DNA from: Burkholderia arboris
Lineage (GTDB): Bacteria; Pseudomonadota; Gammaproteobacteria; Burkholderiales; Burkholderiaceae
Assembly (NCBI RefSeq): GCF_902499125.1
Contig: NZ_CABVPX010000019.1
Span: 62,001 to 126,000, forward strand
Length of the DNA stretch: 64,000 bases
Reading direction: 5' to 3'
This document shows positions 9,441 through 18,356 of this stretch, piece by piece; the stretch's first letter is position 1; every line of letters begins with the position of its first letter. The position numbers and the translations under genes are program-made. The notes below the pieces were generated by a model that saw only the letters and a program-made list of their open reading frames with translations, made no database searches and was not told the origin of the DNA.

Positions 9441-9911
9441 TCAGCCTCGCTTGTATCGCAATGCTTCCCCGCTCAACGAGCTGAGCGACGCGCCGAAACG
9501 GTTGGCGCGTTGTCCGTCGTTGACGGTCGAGTAGTCGCGCAAACCGTCCGTTGCCCCCTTGAGTCCCCAACGTTCGACCGACCTGTTCGGGGCCAACACG
9601 GGATTGCCAGCGCTGGTCGCCATCCTGTCCTGAATGCCGAGCGCGAAATAGACCCGTTTCTTCGCCCCGTAAAGCGCCGGCGTTGCCTTGACCAACGGGT
9701 CGCCCGTCGCCCCCGCCAGGAACCGGGCGTACATGTAGTGCTCGGCGGCGGCGAGATTGATGTCATTCGGGCTGTCCGTACGACGGAGCAACTGCAACGA
9801 TCGAAATGCGCGGCGCACCTGCTCCACGATGTCCCCCTCGCCTCCTCCGGCACGAAAAATCGCAAAGTTGATGGTGTTTTGAACGACGTCGTCACTGACT
9901 TGCTCATTCAT
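9441..9911 (-). CDS. Hypothetical protein, 156 residues
   Basis: I do not recognise this protein. It has no signal peptide, membrane segment or cysteine. The N-terminal half is probably helical (NTINFAIFRAGGGEGDIVEQVRRAFRSLQLL; INLAAAEHYMYARFLAG), and the C-terminal third is rich in Asn, Gly, Ser and Arg. AGGAG stands 8 bases before the ATG at 9911, which argues for a real gene. The base composition is visibly less GC-rich than that of its neighbours, and nothing in the flanks suggests a partner. It separates the aldehyde dehydrogenase enhancer region from the MFS exporter and may be an acquired gene. Confidence 0.7.
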   Translation of the reverse strand: MNEQVSDDVVQNTINFAIFRAGGGEGDIVEQVRRAFRSLQLLRRTDSPNDINLAAAEHYMYARFLAGATGDPLVKATPALYGAKKRVYFALGIQDRMATSAGNPVLAPNRSVERWGLKGATDGLRDYSTVNDGQRANRFGASLSSLSGEALRYKRG

Positions 9912-10127
9912 TCCGATTCTCCTGTGGCTTTCTACGGCGCTTCGAGACGCTGCGTATCCCCTTCACCGAAAGATCGATGTGTACGTGGCGCGGTCGTCTT
10001 AGAGTTTCGGAGCAGATGCAGGAAAATCAAGCGAAAGTTGCGAATGCGACGATGCGCAACGGTCGAGCGACGCGACGCGCCGCCGGTGCCGGCACGACGC
10101 GTCGGCTCGCGAGCAGCGGCCCGTCAG

Positions 10128-11678
10128 TCAGGCTCGCCGCGCGCATGCATCGCCGGACTCCACGCCACGCCGCCCGCCGAGAAACACGAACACGACTGCC
10201 GCGCACAGCAACGTGACGACGGCCAGCCCGATCAGCAGATGGTCGAACGCCTGCGCGTAGCTTTGCTGCAACACCGCGCGCCCGGCCTGCGGCCACACCG
10301 CGGCGGCGCCGCCAAGGTCGCCGGTCGCGAGCCGGGCGGACGCACGGACGATAGCCTCTGGCGTCGCGCCCGCCACGGACGCTGCGCGCAGCCCCGCCTG
10401 CGCGAGCGTCGCGAGCACCGCGCCGGCGATCGCGAGCGCGATGCCCTCACCCGCCACCCGCGTCGTGCTGAAGATGCCGGTCGCCATCCCGGCGCGCTCC
10501 TTCGGCACGACGCTCACCGACAGCCCGTCCATCAGCCCCCACGGCATGCCGGCGCCGACGCCGATCGCAAGCATCGGCGCGATCGCCGCGGGCCCCGCGC
10601 CGCCGCGCAATGCGACGCTCAGCCACACGAGCCCCGCCGCCGCGATCACGAGCCCGACGGCGGAAATCACGCCGGCCGACAGCCCGCGCGTGAGCGTCGC
10701 CGCGACGAACGGCACGACCAGCATCGGCGCGGAAATCGCGAGCATCAGCCAGCCGGCGTCGATCTCGCTGAAGCCGTCGATGCCGATGAAGCGCAGCGGC
10801 AGCACGACGAGCAGCACGATGTAGCAGCAGCAGGTCGACACCGGCAGCACCTGCACGCCGACGAAGCGCGCGATGCGGAACAGCGACAGGTCGAGCATCG
10901 GCCGCGCGACGCGCGTCTCGATCATCACGAATGCGCCCGCGCCCAGCGCGGCGCCGGCCAGCAGCACGATCACGAGCGCACTCGACCAGCCGCGCGCGGG
11001 CGCCTCGATCACGCCGAACGTGAACAGCGTCAGCGCGGTGGTGAACGCGGCCGTGCCGGGCCAGTCGAGCCCCGTCGCATGCGGGTCGCGCGACTCGTGC
11101 ATGCGCGGCAGCCCGACCACCAGCGACAGCACGCCGGCCACCGCGCTCGTCACGAAGATCGCACGCCAGCCGTAGTGCCCGATCAGGCCGCCGGCGAGCA
11201 CGGGCCCGAACGCGAGCCCGATGCCGAAGGTCGTGCCGAGCAGGCTGAACGCACGCGTACGCGCCGCGCCGTCGAACTCCTGCGCGAGCGCGGCCGTGCC
11301 GCCGGCGAGCGCCGCGGCCGCCGCGAGTCCTTGCGCGGCGCGCAGCAGGTCGACCGCGAGCATCGACGGCGCGAACGCAAGCGCGACCGACATCAGCGTG
11401 AAACCGCCGACGCCGATCGCGAACAGGCGCTTGCGGCCGAACTGATCGGCGAGCGCGCCCGATGCCATCAGGAAACTGCCGAACGCGAGCATGAACGCGT
11501 TGGTGATCCAGTTCATCGCGACCGGGCTGCCGTGCAGGTCGCGGCCGATCGCCGGCGTCGCGACCGCGCCGCCCGAAAACGACAGCGGCAGTGCGACGGC
11601 GGCCATGCACACGGCGGCCAGCACCCATGCACGCCGGCGTGCCGACCGGGCTGAAACGGCTGAAACGGGGTGATCCAT
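10128..11678 (-). CDS. MFS drug-exporter-like transporter (DHA2 type)
   Basis: Inner-membrane major facilitator of 516 residues with about 14 predicted membrane helices, the number typical of the DHA2 (QacA/EmrB) group. The loop 2-3 signature is present as GALADQFGRKRLFAIG, and motif C-like glycines occur in GLAFGPVLAGGLIGHYGWR. Substrate unknown; drugs, dyes or organic acids are usual. ATG 11678 is preferred to ATG 11681 because GAGGAG leaves 5 bases before the former and only 2 before the latter. The gene is divergent from a LysR regulator, the classic arrangement for a regulated exporter. Confidence 0.88.
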   Translation of the reverse strand: MDHPVSAVSARSARRRAWVLAAVCMAAVALPLSFSGGAVATPAIGRDLHGSPVAMNWITNAFMLAFGSFLMASGALADQFGRKRLFAIGVGGFTLMSVALAFAPSMLAVDLLRAAQGLAAAAALAGGTAALAQEFDGAARTRAFSLLGTTFGIGLAFGPVLAGGLIGHYGWRAIFVTSAVAGVLSLVVGLPRMHESRDPHATGLDWPGTAAFTTALTLFTFGVIEAPARGWSSALVIVLLAGAALGAGAFVMIETRVARPMLDLSLFRIARFVGVQVLPVSTCCCYIVLLVVLPLRFIGIDGFSEIDAGWLMLAISAPMLVVPFVAATLTRGLSAGVISAVGLVIAAAGLVWLSVALRGGAGPAAIAPMLAIGVGAGMPWGLMDGLSVSVVPKERAGMATGIFSTTRVAGEGIALAIAGAVLATLAQAGLRAASVAGATPEAIVRASARLATGDLGGAAAVWPQAGRAVLQQSYAQAFDHLLIGLAVVTLLCAAVVFVFLGGRRGVESGDACARRA

Positions 11679-11681
11679 CAT

Positions 11682-11833
11682 CGCTCCTCGAAAAGCCGGC
11701 GCGGATGCACCGTCAGAGCGACAGAAGATAAATCCGATTCAATTCGCGAAAAACCACGCAAATTTCCGCATATAACGGACTAAAATTCCGCAATTGACTC
11801 AATCGCGTGCGTCGGCGCACGTTCTTCGATTCG
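11682..11833. promoter_or_regulatory. Divergent control region of MFS exporter and LysR gene
   Basis: This 152-base gap is markedly AT-richer than its flanks. It contains the dyad TCCG-N7-CGGA at 11765-11779, a size suited to a LysR-type recognition site, next to A/T-rich stretches that could hold both promoters. Which gene each promoter serves cannot be settled by eye. Confidence 0.45.
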
Positions 11834-12718
11834 ATGGAAAACCTGTCCGGCATCGTCGCCTTCGTCCGCACCGCCGACGCGCTGAGCTTCGTCGCGGCCG
11901 GCCGCGCGCTCGGCATCTCGGCGTCGGCGGTCGGCAAGACGATCGCGAAGCTCGAACAGTCGCTCGGCGTGCGCCTGTTCAACCGCACGACGCGACGCGT
12001 CACGCTCACCGAAGAGGGCCGGCACTTTTACGAACGCTGCCAGCGGATCCTCGAGGATTTCCGCGATGCGGAAGCGACCGTGACGGCGTCGGCGCAGCGC
12101 CCGCGCGGCAAGCTGCGCGTGAGCCTGCCGGTGATCGGCTACCGCTTCCTGCTGCCGGTACTGCCCGAATTCCGGCAGCGCTATCCGGACGTCGAGCTCG
12201 ATCTCGATTTCAACGACCGGATGGTCGACGTCGTCGAAGGCGGGTTCGACGCGGTGATCCGCAGCGGGCCGCTGACCGATTCGAGCCTGATGTCGCGGCG
12301 GCTCGGCCCGTTCGCGTTCGTGCTGTGTGCAACGCCCGCCTATCTCGCGCAGGCCGGCACGCCGCGCACGCCGCACGATCTCGAAGCGCACGACTGCGTG
12401 CGCTACTGCTTCCCGACCACCGGCAAGCTGCAGGACTGGGCGCTCGCAGCCGACGACGGCACACCGCTGAAGCTGCGCACCGCGATGACCTGCAACAACA
12501 TGGAGGCGCTGCGCGGCACCGTGCTCGCGGGGCTCGGCATCGGCTACATGCCCGACTTCCTCGCGCGCGACGCGCTCGAACAGGGCGCGCTCGTCACCGT
12601 GCTCGACGATTACCGGATCGCGCCGGGGCAGTTCTCGATCGTGTGGCCGTCGAGCCGGCAGCTGTCGCCGAAGCTGCGCGTGTTCGTCGATTTCCTGTGC
12701 GAACGGCTGTTCAGGTAA
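11834..12718 (+). CDS. LysR-family transcriptional regulator
   Basis: 294 residues with an N-terminal winged helix-turn-helix (about 4-62: FVRTADALSFVAAGRALGIS, SASAVGKTIAKLEQSLG) and a periplasmic-binding-protein-like effector domain (about 90-290). Starting at ATG 11834 gives the canonical LysR N-terminus MENLSGIVAF; a GTG at 11807 would add an Arg-rich leader that the family lacks. It is divergent from the MFS exporter, which it probably controls, and it ends one base before the stop of the convergent eutC. The inducer is unknown. Confidence 0.9.
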   Translation: MENLSGIVAFVRTADALSFVAAGRALGISASAVGKTIAKLEQSLGVRLFNRTTRRVTLTEEGRHFYERCQRILEDFRDAEATVTASAQRPRGKLRVSLPVIGYRFLLPVLPEFRQRYPDVELDLDFNDRMVDVVEGGFDAVIRSGPLTDSSLMSRRLGPFAFVLCATPAYLAQAGTPRTPHDLEAHDCVRYCFPTTGKLQDWALAADDGTPLKLRTAMTCNNMEALRGTVLAGLGIGYMPDFLARDALEQGALVTVLDDYRIAPGQFSIVWPSSRQLSPKLRVFVDFLCERLFR

Positions 12719-13510
12719 TCACGTCGTCCCGATCCGCTCCGCTTCCGCCGGCGGCAGCAACGCATCGCTGTCGTCCTTCAGCCCGACGCCCGTCAGCTGA
12801 AGCCTGCGCGCATGCGTCATCAGGTAATGCAGCTTGTGCGCGGCGGCCGCGTGCGGCAGCCCTTCGGGCCGCACGTTCGAGATGCAGTTGCGCAGCGCGT
12901 CGTGACAGCCGACCTTCGGCGCCCACGTCAGGTACACGCCAAGGCTGTCCGGCGAGCTGAGCCCCGGCCGTTCGCCGATCAGCATCGCGACGACCTTCGC
13001 GCGCAGCAGCTCGCCGATCTCGTCGCCGAGCGCGACGCGCGCCTGCGTCGCCACCACCACCGGGCCGATCCGCCAGCCGTCCGCGTCGAGCCGCGGCCGC
13101 ACGGCCTGCAGCAACGGCAATGCCTGCTTCGCGGCCGCGAACGCCGACAGCCCGTCGCCAACCACGAACACGACGTCGGGCGCATCGTCGAGCGCCGCAC
13201 CGTGGCCGGCCAGCAGCGCACGCCCTTCGTCGGACAGCTTGCGGCCGAGATCGGGCCGGCGCAGGTAATGCTGACGGTCGGGCGCCGCGCTCTGCACGCC
13301 GAGCGTCGCGAAACCGGCCGCATCGAGCGCGCGTCGCAGCGCGTCGCTATCGAGCGGCTGGTGTACCGCATCGCGCGCCTGCGCATGCGACAGGTTGAAC
13401 GCGAGCAGCGGCGCGGTCGGCAGGCTGTTGCCTGCGCGACCGAGCGCGATCCGCGCATTCGTGAACGACTTCAGCTGCGCCCACGGGTTCTTTTCGACGG
13501 CGTCGCTCAT
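12719..13510 (-). CDS. eutC: Ethanolamine ammonia-lyase, small subunit
   Basis: Small subunit of the adenosylcobalamin-dependent enzyme that splits ethanolamine into acetaldehyde and ammonia. The 263 residues include the conserved pieces ARIALGRAG, VVFVVGDGLSA and the C-terminal CHDALRNCISNVRPEGL, all typical of EutC. It is shorter than the E. coli protein (about 295 residues) mainly at the N-terminus. The ATG at 13510 overlaps the eutB stop (ATGA), so the two chains are translationally coupled, as expected for a 1:1 complex. No carboxysome-like shell genes are present, so the enzyme should work free in the cytoplasm. Confidence 0.95.
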   Translation of the reverse strand: MSDAVEKNPWAQLKSFTNARIALGRAGNSLPTAPLLAFNLSHAQARDAVHQPLDSDALRRALDAAGFATLGVQSAAPDRQHYLRRPDLGRKLSDEGRALLAGHGAALDDAPDVVFVVGDGLSAFAAAKQALPLLQAVRPRLDADGWRIGPVVVATQARVALGDEIGELLRAKVVAMLIGERPGLSSPDSLGVYLTWAPKVGCHDALRNCISNVRPEGLPHAAAAHKLHYLMTHARRLQLTGVGLKDDSDALLPPAEAERIGTT

Positions 13511-14904
13511 GCCGAAATCCCCATCCAGTCGTTCGCGCCTGCGAGCAGCGGCACGCGCGACGTCGCCGCGCGCAGCGCGCCATGCGCGTCGGCGATCTCC
13601 ATCGTCTCCAGCCACTCCTCGAATTCCGGTGCGCGGCGCAACCCGAGCACCTCGCGCACGTAGAGCTGGTCGTGGAACGACGTGCTCTGGTAGTTCAGCA
13701 TCACGTCGTCCGCGCCCGGGATCCCCATGATGAAGTTGATGCCGGCCGCACCGAGCAGCGTCAGCAGCGTGTCCATGTCGTCCTGGTCGGCTTCCGCATG
13801 GTTCGTGTAGCAGATGTCGCAGCCCATCGGCACGCCGAGCAGCTTCCCGCAGAAGTGATCCTCGAGCCCCGCGCGGATGATCTGCTTGCCGTCGTAAAGA
13901 TATTCGGGGCCGATGAAGCCGACCACCGTGTTCACGAGGAACGGCTCGAACTTGCGCGCGACCGCATACGCGCGCACTTCGCAGGTCTGCTGGTCGACGC
14001 CGAAGTGCGCGTTCGCCGACAGCGCGCTGCCCTGGCCCGTCTCGAAGTACATGAGATTGTTGCCGACGGTGCCGCGCCGCAGCGACAACGCCGCCTCGTG
14101 CGCCTCGCCGAGCAGCGCGAGCGAGATCCCGAAGCTCGCGTTCGCCTTCTCGGTGCCCGCGATCGACTGGAACACGAGGTCGACCGGCGCGCCCTTCTCG
14201 ATCGCCGCGATCGTGTTGGTCACGTGCGTGAGCACGCACGACTGCGTCGGCACGCCGTAGCGTTCGCGGAACCCGTCGATCATCGCGAGCAGTTTCACAA
14301 TCGCCGCGAGGCTGTCGGTGGCCGGGTTGATGCCGATCATCGCGTCGCCGCAGCCGTACATCAGCCCGTCGAGCATCGATGCGGCGATGCCCTTCACGTC
14401 GTCGGTCGGGTGGTTCGGCTGCAGCCGCACCGACATCCGGCCGGCGAGCCCGACCGTGTTGCGAAAGCGCGTGACGACACGGCGCTTGCGGGCGGCCGCG
14501 ATCAGGTCCTGGTTGCGCATCAGCTTCGACACGGCCGCGACCATCTCGGGCGTGAGGCCCGGCGCGATCCGTTCGAGCGCCGCGCCGTCGGCCGCGGGCG
14601 ACAGCAGCCAGTTGCGGAAATCGCCGACGGTGAGGTGCGAGATTTCCGCGAACGCCTGCGCGTCGTGATCGTCGATGATCAGGCGCGTGACCTCGTCGTC
14701 TTCGTACGGGATCACCGCTTCGTTCAGGAACGCCTTCAGCGGCACGCCCGCGAGCGCGATCTTCGCGGCCACGCGCTCCTCCTCGCTCGCCGCCGCGACA
14801 CCGGCGAGCTGGTCGCCGGAACGCAGCGGGCTCGCCTTCGCGAGCAGCGTCTTCAGGTCCGCGAAGCGGTACGTGCGCGGACCGATCGTCTCCGTATAGG
14901 ACAT
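13507..14904 (-). CDS. eutB: Ethanolamine ammonia-lyase, large subunit
   Basis: Catalytic TIM-barrel subunit of 465 residues, close to the family length of about 450-460. Recognisable stretches include RFRNTVGLAGRMSVRLQPNHP, GDAMIGINPATDS, GTEKANASFGI and MGCDICYTNHAEADQDDMD, which line the ethanolamine and cobalamin sites in known structures. ATG 14904 follows GGAGG by 8 bases. It lies 113 bases downstream of eat on the same strand, separated by a GC-rich hairpin. EutA-type reactivase is not encoded in this window. Confidence 0.96.
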   Translation of the reverse strand: MSYTETIGPRTYRFADLKTLLAKASPLRSGDQLAGVAAASEEERVAAKIALAGVPLKAFLNEAVIPYEDDEVTRLIIDDHDAQAFAEISHLTVGDFRNWLLSPAADGAALERIAPGLTPEMVAAVSKLMRNQDLIAAARKRRVVTRFRNTVGLAGRMSVRLQPNHPTDDVKGIAASMLDGLMYGCGDAMIGINPATDSLAAIVKLLAMIDGFRERYGVPTQSCVLTHVTNTIAAIEKGAPVDLVFQSIAGTEKANASFGISLALLGEAHEAALSLRRGTVGNNLMYFETGQGSALSANAHFGVDQQTCEVRAYAVARKFEPFLVNTVVGFIGPEYLYDGKQIIRAGLEDHFCGKLLGVPMGCDICYTNHAEADQDDMDTLLTLLGAAGINFIMGIPGADDVMLNYQSTSFHDQLYVREVLGLRRAPEFEEWLETMEIADAHGALRAATSRVPLLAGANDWMGISA

Positions 14905-14942
14905 CGTGCGAGCCTCCTTGCCCATCCAAACCAAAAGCCGAC

Positions 14943-14968
14943 GGCGCGCCCGTTCGACGGGGCGCGCC
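14943..14968 (-). terminator. GC-rich hairpin between eat and eutB
   Basis: Arms GGCGCGCCC (14943-14951) and GGGCGCGCC (14960-14968) are perfect complements around 8 bases. It sits in the 113-base gap after eat and before eutB. With no T-run it is more likely to slow or protect the transcript than to end it. Next to it, 14993-15013 holds a short run of TTCACC units. Confidence 0.45.
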
Positions 14969-15017
14969 GGATGCCGTCAGAAACGGCCTGCCACTTTCAC
15001 CTTCACCTTCACCCCGC

Positions 15018-16430
15018 TCACTCCTCCAGCAGCGCGTCGCCGGGCGCACTCGCGCGCTGCGAACGCGTCGCGAGGAAGTACGCGTAGCCGAGCGCGAGGA
15101 AGCCGACGAACACCAGCGCGACCAGCCCGTTGAAGTACACCATCGTACCGAGACAGATGAACGCCGCCAGGATCGCGAAGGCCGGGAAAACCGGGTACAG
15201 CGGCGCGCGGAACGGCCGCGCCATGTTCGGCTGCGAGCGGCGCAGCTTGAACAGCGACGCCATGCTCACGATATACATCACGATCGCACCGAATACCGAC
15301 ATCGTCACGATATTCGCGGTCAGCGTCTGCCCGCCGAACTGGATCAGCTCGTCGCTGTAGATCGCCGCGATGCCGACCACGCCGCCCGCGATGATCGCGC
15401 GGTAAGGCGTCTTGAAACGCGGATGCACCTTCGCGAGCCATTCGGGCAGGTAGCCTTCGCGGGCCAGCGCGAAGATCTGTCGCGAATAACCGAGGATGAT
15501 CCCGTGGAACGACGCGACGAGCCCGAACAGCCCGAGCCACACGAGCATGTGCATCCAGCCGCTGTTCGCGCCGACGATGTACTTCATTGCCTGCGGCAGC
15601 GGATCGTTGATGTTCGCGAGCTTGGTCCAGTCGCCAGCGCCGCCGGCGAACACCATCACGCCGATCGCGAGCGCAACGAGGGTCAGGATCCCGGCCACGT
15701 ACGCGATCGGAATCGAGCGCTTCGGGTTCTTCGCTTCCTCGGCGGCCATCGCGACGCCTTCGATCGCGAGGAAGAACCAGATCGCGAACGGGATCGCCGC
15801 GAACATCCCGTGGAACGCGCCCACGCTGAAATGATCGGCGCCCGACCAGCCACCCTTCATGAAGTTGCTCCACGCGAAGCCCGGCGACACGACGCCCATG
15901 AACACCAGCAGCTCGAAGATCGCGAACAGCGTGACGACGAGCTCGAAGGTTGCCGCGATCTGCACGCCGACGATGTTCAGCGCCATGAACACGAGATACG
16001 CGCCCATCGCCGCATGCTTCGGCTCGAGGCCCGGGAACTGCACGTGCAGGTACGCACCGATCGCCAGCGCGATCGCGGGGGGTGCGAACACGAACTCGAC
16101 GAGCGTCGCGGCGCCGGCGAGATAGCCGCCGGTCGGGCCGAACGCTCGGCGCGCATACGCGAACGGGCCGCCCGCGTGCGGGATCGACGTCGTCAGCTCG
16201 GTGAAACTGAAGATGAAGGTCGTGTACATCGCCGCGACGAACAGCGCGGTGACGACGAAGCCCAGCGTACCGGCACTCGCCCAGCCGTAGCTCCAGCCGA
16301 AGTATTCGCCGGAAATCACGAGGCCGACCGCGATGCCCCACAGTTGCCAGGTCCCGAGCGTCTGCTGCAGCGCGGGCTGGCCGGACGACTTGGCGCCGGC
16401 GGCGGGCCGGCCATTCGACTCTGCTTTCAT
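15018..16430 (-). CDS. eat: Ethanolamine permease
   Basis: Inner-membrane amino-acid/polyamine/organocation transporter of 470 residues with about 12 helices. It begins the family core with LGTWQLWGIAVGLVISGEYFGWSYGW, and EGVAMAAEEAKNPKRSIP is the conserved cytoplasmic loop of the ethanolamine-permease (Eat) branch. Position directly upstream of eutBC on the same strand settles the substrate. ATG 16430 is preceded by GGAGAGAG. No sigma-54 motif was found in the 186 bases upstream, in contrast to the aldehyde dehydrogenase gene. Confidence 0.93.
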   Translation of the reverse strand: MKAESNGRPAAGAKSSGQPALQQTLGTWQLWGIAVGLVISGEYFGWSYGWASAGTLGFVVTALFVAAMYTTFIFSFTELTTSIPHAGGPFAYARRAFGPTGGYLAGAATLVEFVFAPPAIALAIGAYLHVQFPGLEPKHAAMGAYLVFMALNIVGVQIAATFELVVTLFAIFELLVFMGVVSPGFAWSNFMKGGWSGADHFSVGAFHGMFAAIPFAIWFFLAIEGVAMAAEEAKNPKRSIPIAYVAGILTLVALAIGVMVFAGGAGDWTKLANINDPLPQAMKYIVGANSGWMHMLVWLGLFGLVASFHGIILGYSRQIFALAREGYLPEWLAKVHPRFKTPYRAIIAGGVVGIAAIYSDELIQFGGQTLTANIVTMSVFGAIVMYIVSMASLFKLRRSQPNMARPFRAPLYPVFPAFAILAAFICLGTMVYFNGLVALVFVGFLALGYAYFLATRSQRASAPGDALLEE

Positions 16431-16580
16431 CGGACTCTCTCCTCAAAGGCGCCGGGCCTGCCGGCCAGCGCGACTGAGAATCGATGCTAGAGAGTCATTA
16501 AACGACGTGTTATCGAAATTCGGCAAAGATCGCGGCTGACGTTTCGCTTGCGAAAACGCCGGCCGCGTTCGTTGCGACGG

Positions 16581-16609
16581 CGATCCGGCCGCACGAAGCG
16601 GCCGGATCG
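16581..16609 (-). terminator. 12-bp perfect hairpin after the mechanosensitive channel gene
   Basis: CGATCCGGCCGC (16581-16592) and GCGGCCGGATCG (16598-16609) pair perfectly around the loop ACGAA. It begins 7 bases beyond the stop of the channel gene on the minus strand. No T-run follows, so it may act with Rho or as a 3'-end stabiliser. Confidence 0.6.
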
Positions 16610-16616
16610 GCGGCAC

Positions 16617-18080
16617 TTACTGGCTGCCGCCGCGCTGGTTGAACCAGCGGTCGAGCAGCTTGCCGGCCGCTTCACGGCCGCCGAGGCCGAACGACAGTGC
16701 GACGGCCACCGCGATCGCGCCGAGCACGAGGCCGAACGCGAGCTGGACGATCTCGTTCGCGATGCCCATCGCGCGCAGCCCCATCGCGAACACGAGGCCG
16801 AGGATCGCGAATTGCGCGATCCGCGCGAACAGCACGCTGTGCTCGCGATCGGCCTGCTCGATCACGCGGCGCGCCAGGCCCGCGAGCCACACGCCGATCA
16901 CGAGGATCACGCCGCCCATCAGCACGTGGCCGCCGAACTCGATGAACAGCGTGACGACGTCACGCACCTGCGAGAAGCCGAGCCGGTTCGCGGCTTCGAC
17001 CGACGCGAACAGCATCGCGAAAAACACGATCAACCGCGCGACCAGCACCGACGGCTGCAGGATGCCCGAGAACACGCGCTCGACGCCGAGCACGGCCGGC
17101 AGCCCGTCGGCGCCGGCGGCTTCCAGCAGCTTCTGCGCGAGCGACGCGACGAAGCGCGCGAAATAGAACGTGACGAGCACGATCACGATCGCCGCGAAGA
17201 TGTCCGGCACCGCGCCGAGGAACTGGTTCAGCATGTTGGTCGCCGGAATCGAGATCGCGTCGATCTTCAGCGCGTCGAGCGCGGAGATCAGCGTCGGCAC
17301 GAACACGAACACGTAGACGATCGTGCCGACCAGGCTCGACACGCGCACGGGCGTCGGGCTGTCGATGCCCTGCGTGAGGCGGTCGGCGCCGGCGGCGATC
17401 AGCAGGTTCGTCACGAGGCCGCGCAGCACGCGTGCGACGACCCAGCCGACGAAGCCGATCACCGCGGCCGCGAACAGGTTCGGCACGATCGCGAGCAGCT
17501 TGTCGACCATCCCCTGCACCGGCGACAGCAGGCCCGACAGCGCGAACGACGCGAGGATCGCCGGCAGGAACATCAGGATCACGAGCCAGAACAGCACGTC
17601 GCCGAGATAGCCGCTCATCGGCTGCATGCCGGCGCCTTCGGACAGCTTGTCGTCGATCTTGCTGGCCTTCAGCGCGCGGTTCGCGAGGCTGCGCAGCAGC
17701 GACGCGATCAGCCACGCGATCAGCGTCAGCGCCGCGCCGCCGATCAGGTTCGGCAGGTAGTTGACGATGTGCGTGACGAGCAGCGAGAACGGATTGGAGA
17801 CCGCATACAGGTTGAGCACGTTGAAGATGCCCACCGCGGTGACGAGCAGCACGAGCCAGAACAGGCCGCCGGCGATGATGCGCTCGACGCAGGCGCCCTG
17901 GCCGGTACTGTCGGTGATCCGCTGATCGACCTTCAGCGCGTTGAGCAGGCGCAGCGCACCGGCCCGCACCGCCACGGCGATCAGCCAGCCGATCACCAGG
18001 ATGCCGATCGCGCCGGCGATCTTGGGCAAGTATCCGCCTAGCGTGGTCTGCAGCGACGTGATGAAGCTGGAAGCATCCAT
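16617..18080 (-). CDS. Mechanosensitive-channel-like membrane protein with conserved TM-helix repeats
   Basis: 487-residue inner-membrane protein made almost entirely of hydrophobic helices. It contains repeated units of the pattern Leu-Pro-x-Leu-x-Gly-x-Ile-x3-Ile-Gly (LPKIAGAIGILVIGWLIA; LPNLIGGAALTLIAWLIA; VPNLFAAAVIGFVGWVVA; VPDIFAAIVIVLVTFYFA), the conserved TM-helix repeat associated with MscS-related and CmpX-type proteins. The soluble beta domain of E. coli MscS is not evident. It probably responds to membrane tension or cell-envelope state. ATG 18080 has GGGAGAAG upstream. It is monocistronic and ends in a hairpin. Confidence 0.78.
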   Translation of the reverse strand: MDASSFITSLQTTLGGYLPKIAGAIGILVIGWLIAVAVRAGALRLLNALKVDQRITDSTGQGACVERIIAGGLFWLVLLVTAVGIFNVLNLYAVSNPFSLLVTHIVNYLPNLIGGAALTLIAWLIASLLRSLANRALKASKIDDKLSEGAGMQPMSGYLGDVLFWLVILMFLPAILASFALSGLLSPVQGMVDKLLAIVPNLFAAAVIGFVGWVVARVLRGLVTNLLIAAGADRLTQGIDSPTPVRVSSLVGTIVYVFVFVPTLISALDALKIDAISIPATNMLNQFLGAVPDIFAAIVIVLVTFYFARFVASLAQKLLEAAGADGLPAVLGVERVFSGILQPSVLVARLIVFFAMLFASVEAANRLGFSQVRDVVTLFIEFGGHVLMGGVILVIGVWLAGLARRVIEQADREHSVLFARIAQFAILGLVFAMGLRAMGIANEIVQLAFGLVLGAIAVAVALSFGLGGREAAGKLLDRWFNQRGGSQ

Positions 18081-18356
18081 TTCTTCTTCTCCCGAAAAAC
18101 GTGGTGTTGCGATTGAACATCGACGAACTACCTGCGTACTTCGAAAAGCGTGCTGCCCCGTCCGAGCAACTTACCCGAGAAAAATGACGCGATCACCCGA
18201 TTTCACCGTCTTTAACTTTAGTCATTGATCGCTGAGGGACAAGACCCCATTTCAGCAATATAAAAAAGGGACGGATTTATGGCGGCTACGTATTTCCGCA
18301 AGATTTGTTCATTCGGGCCGTGCTACCGTGGCGTCGGTTCTTGCCCGGACACGTCG

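Noticed and set aside
9441..12718. Integrated mobile element in the ethanolamine locus
   Set aside because: No integrase, transposase, tRNA target or flanking direct repeat could be found; only gene order hints at insertion.
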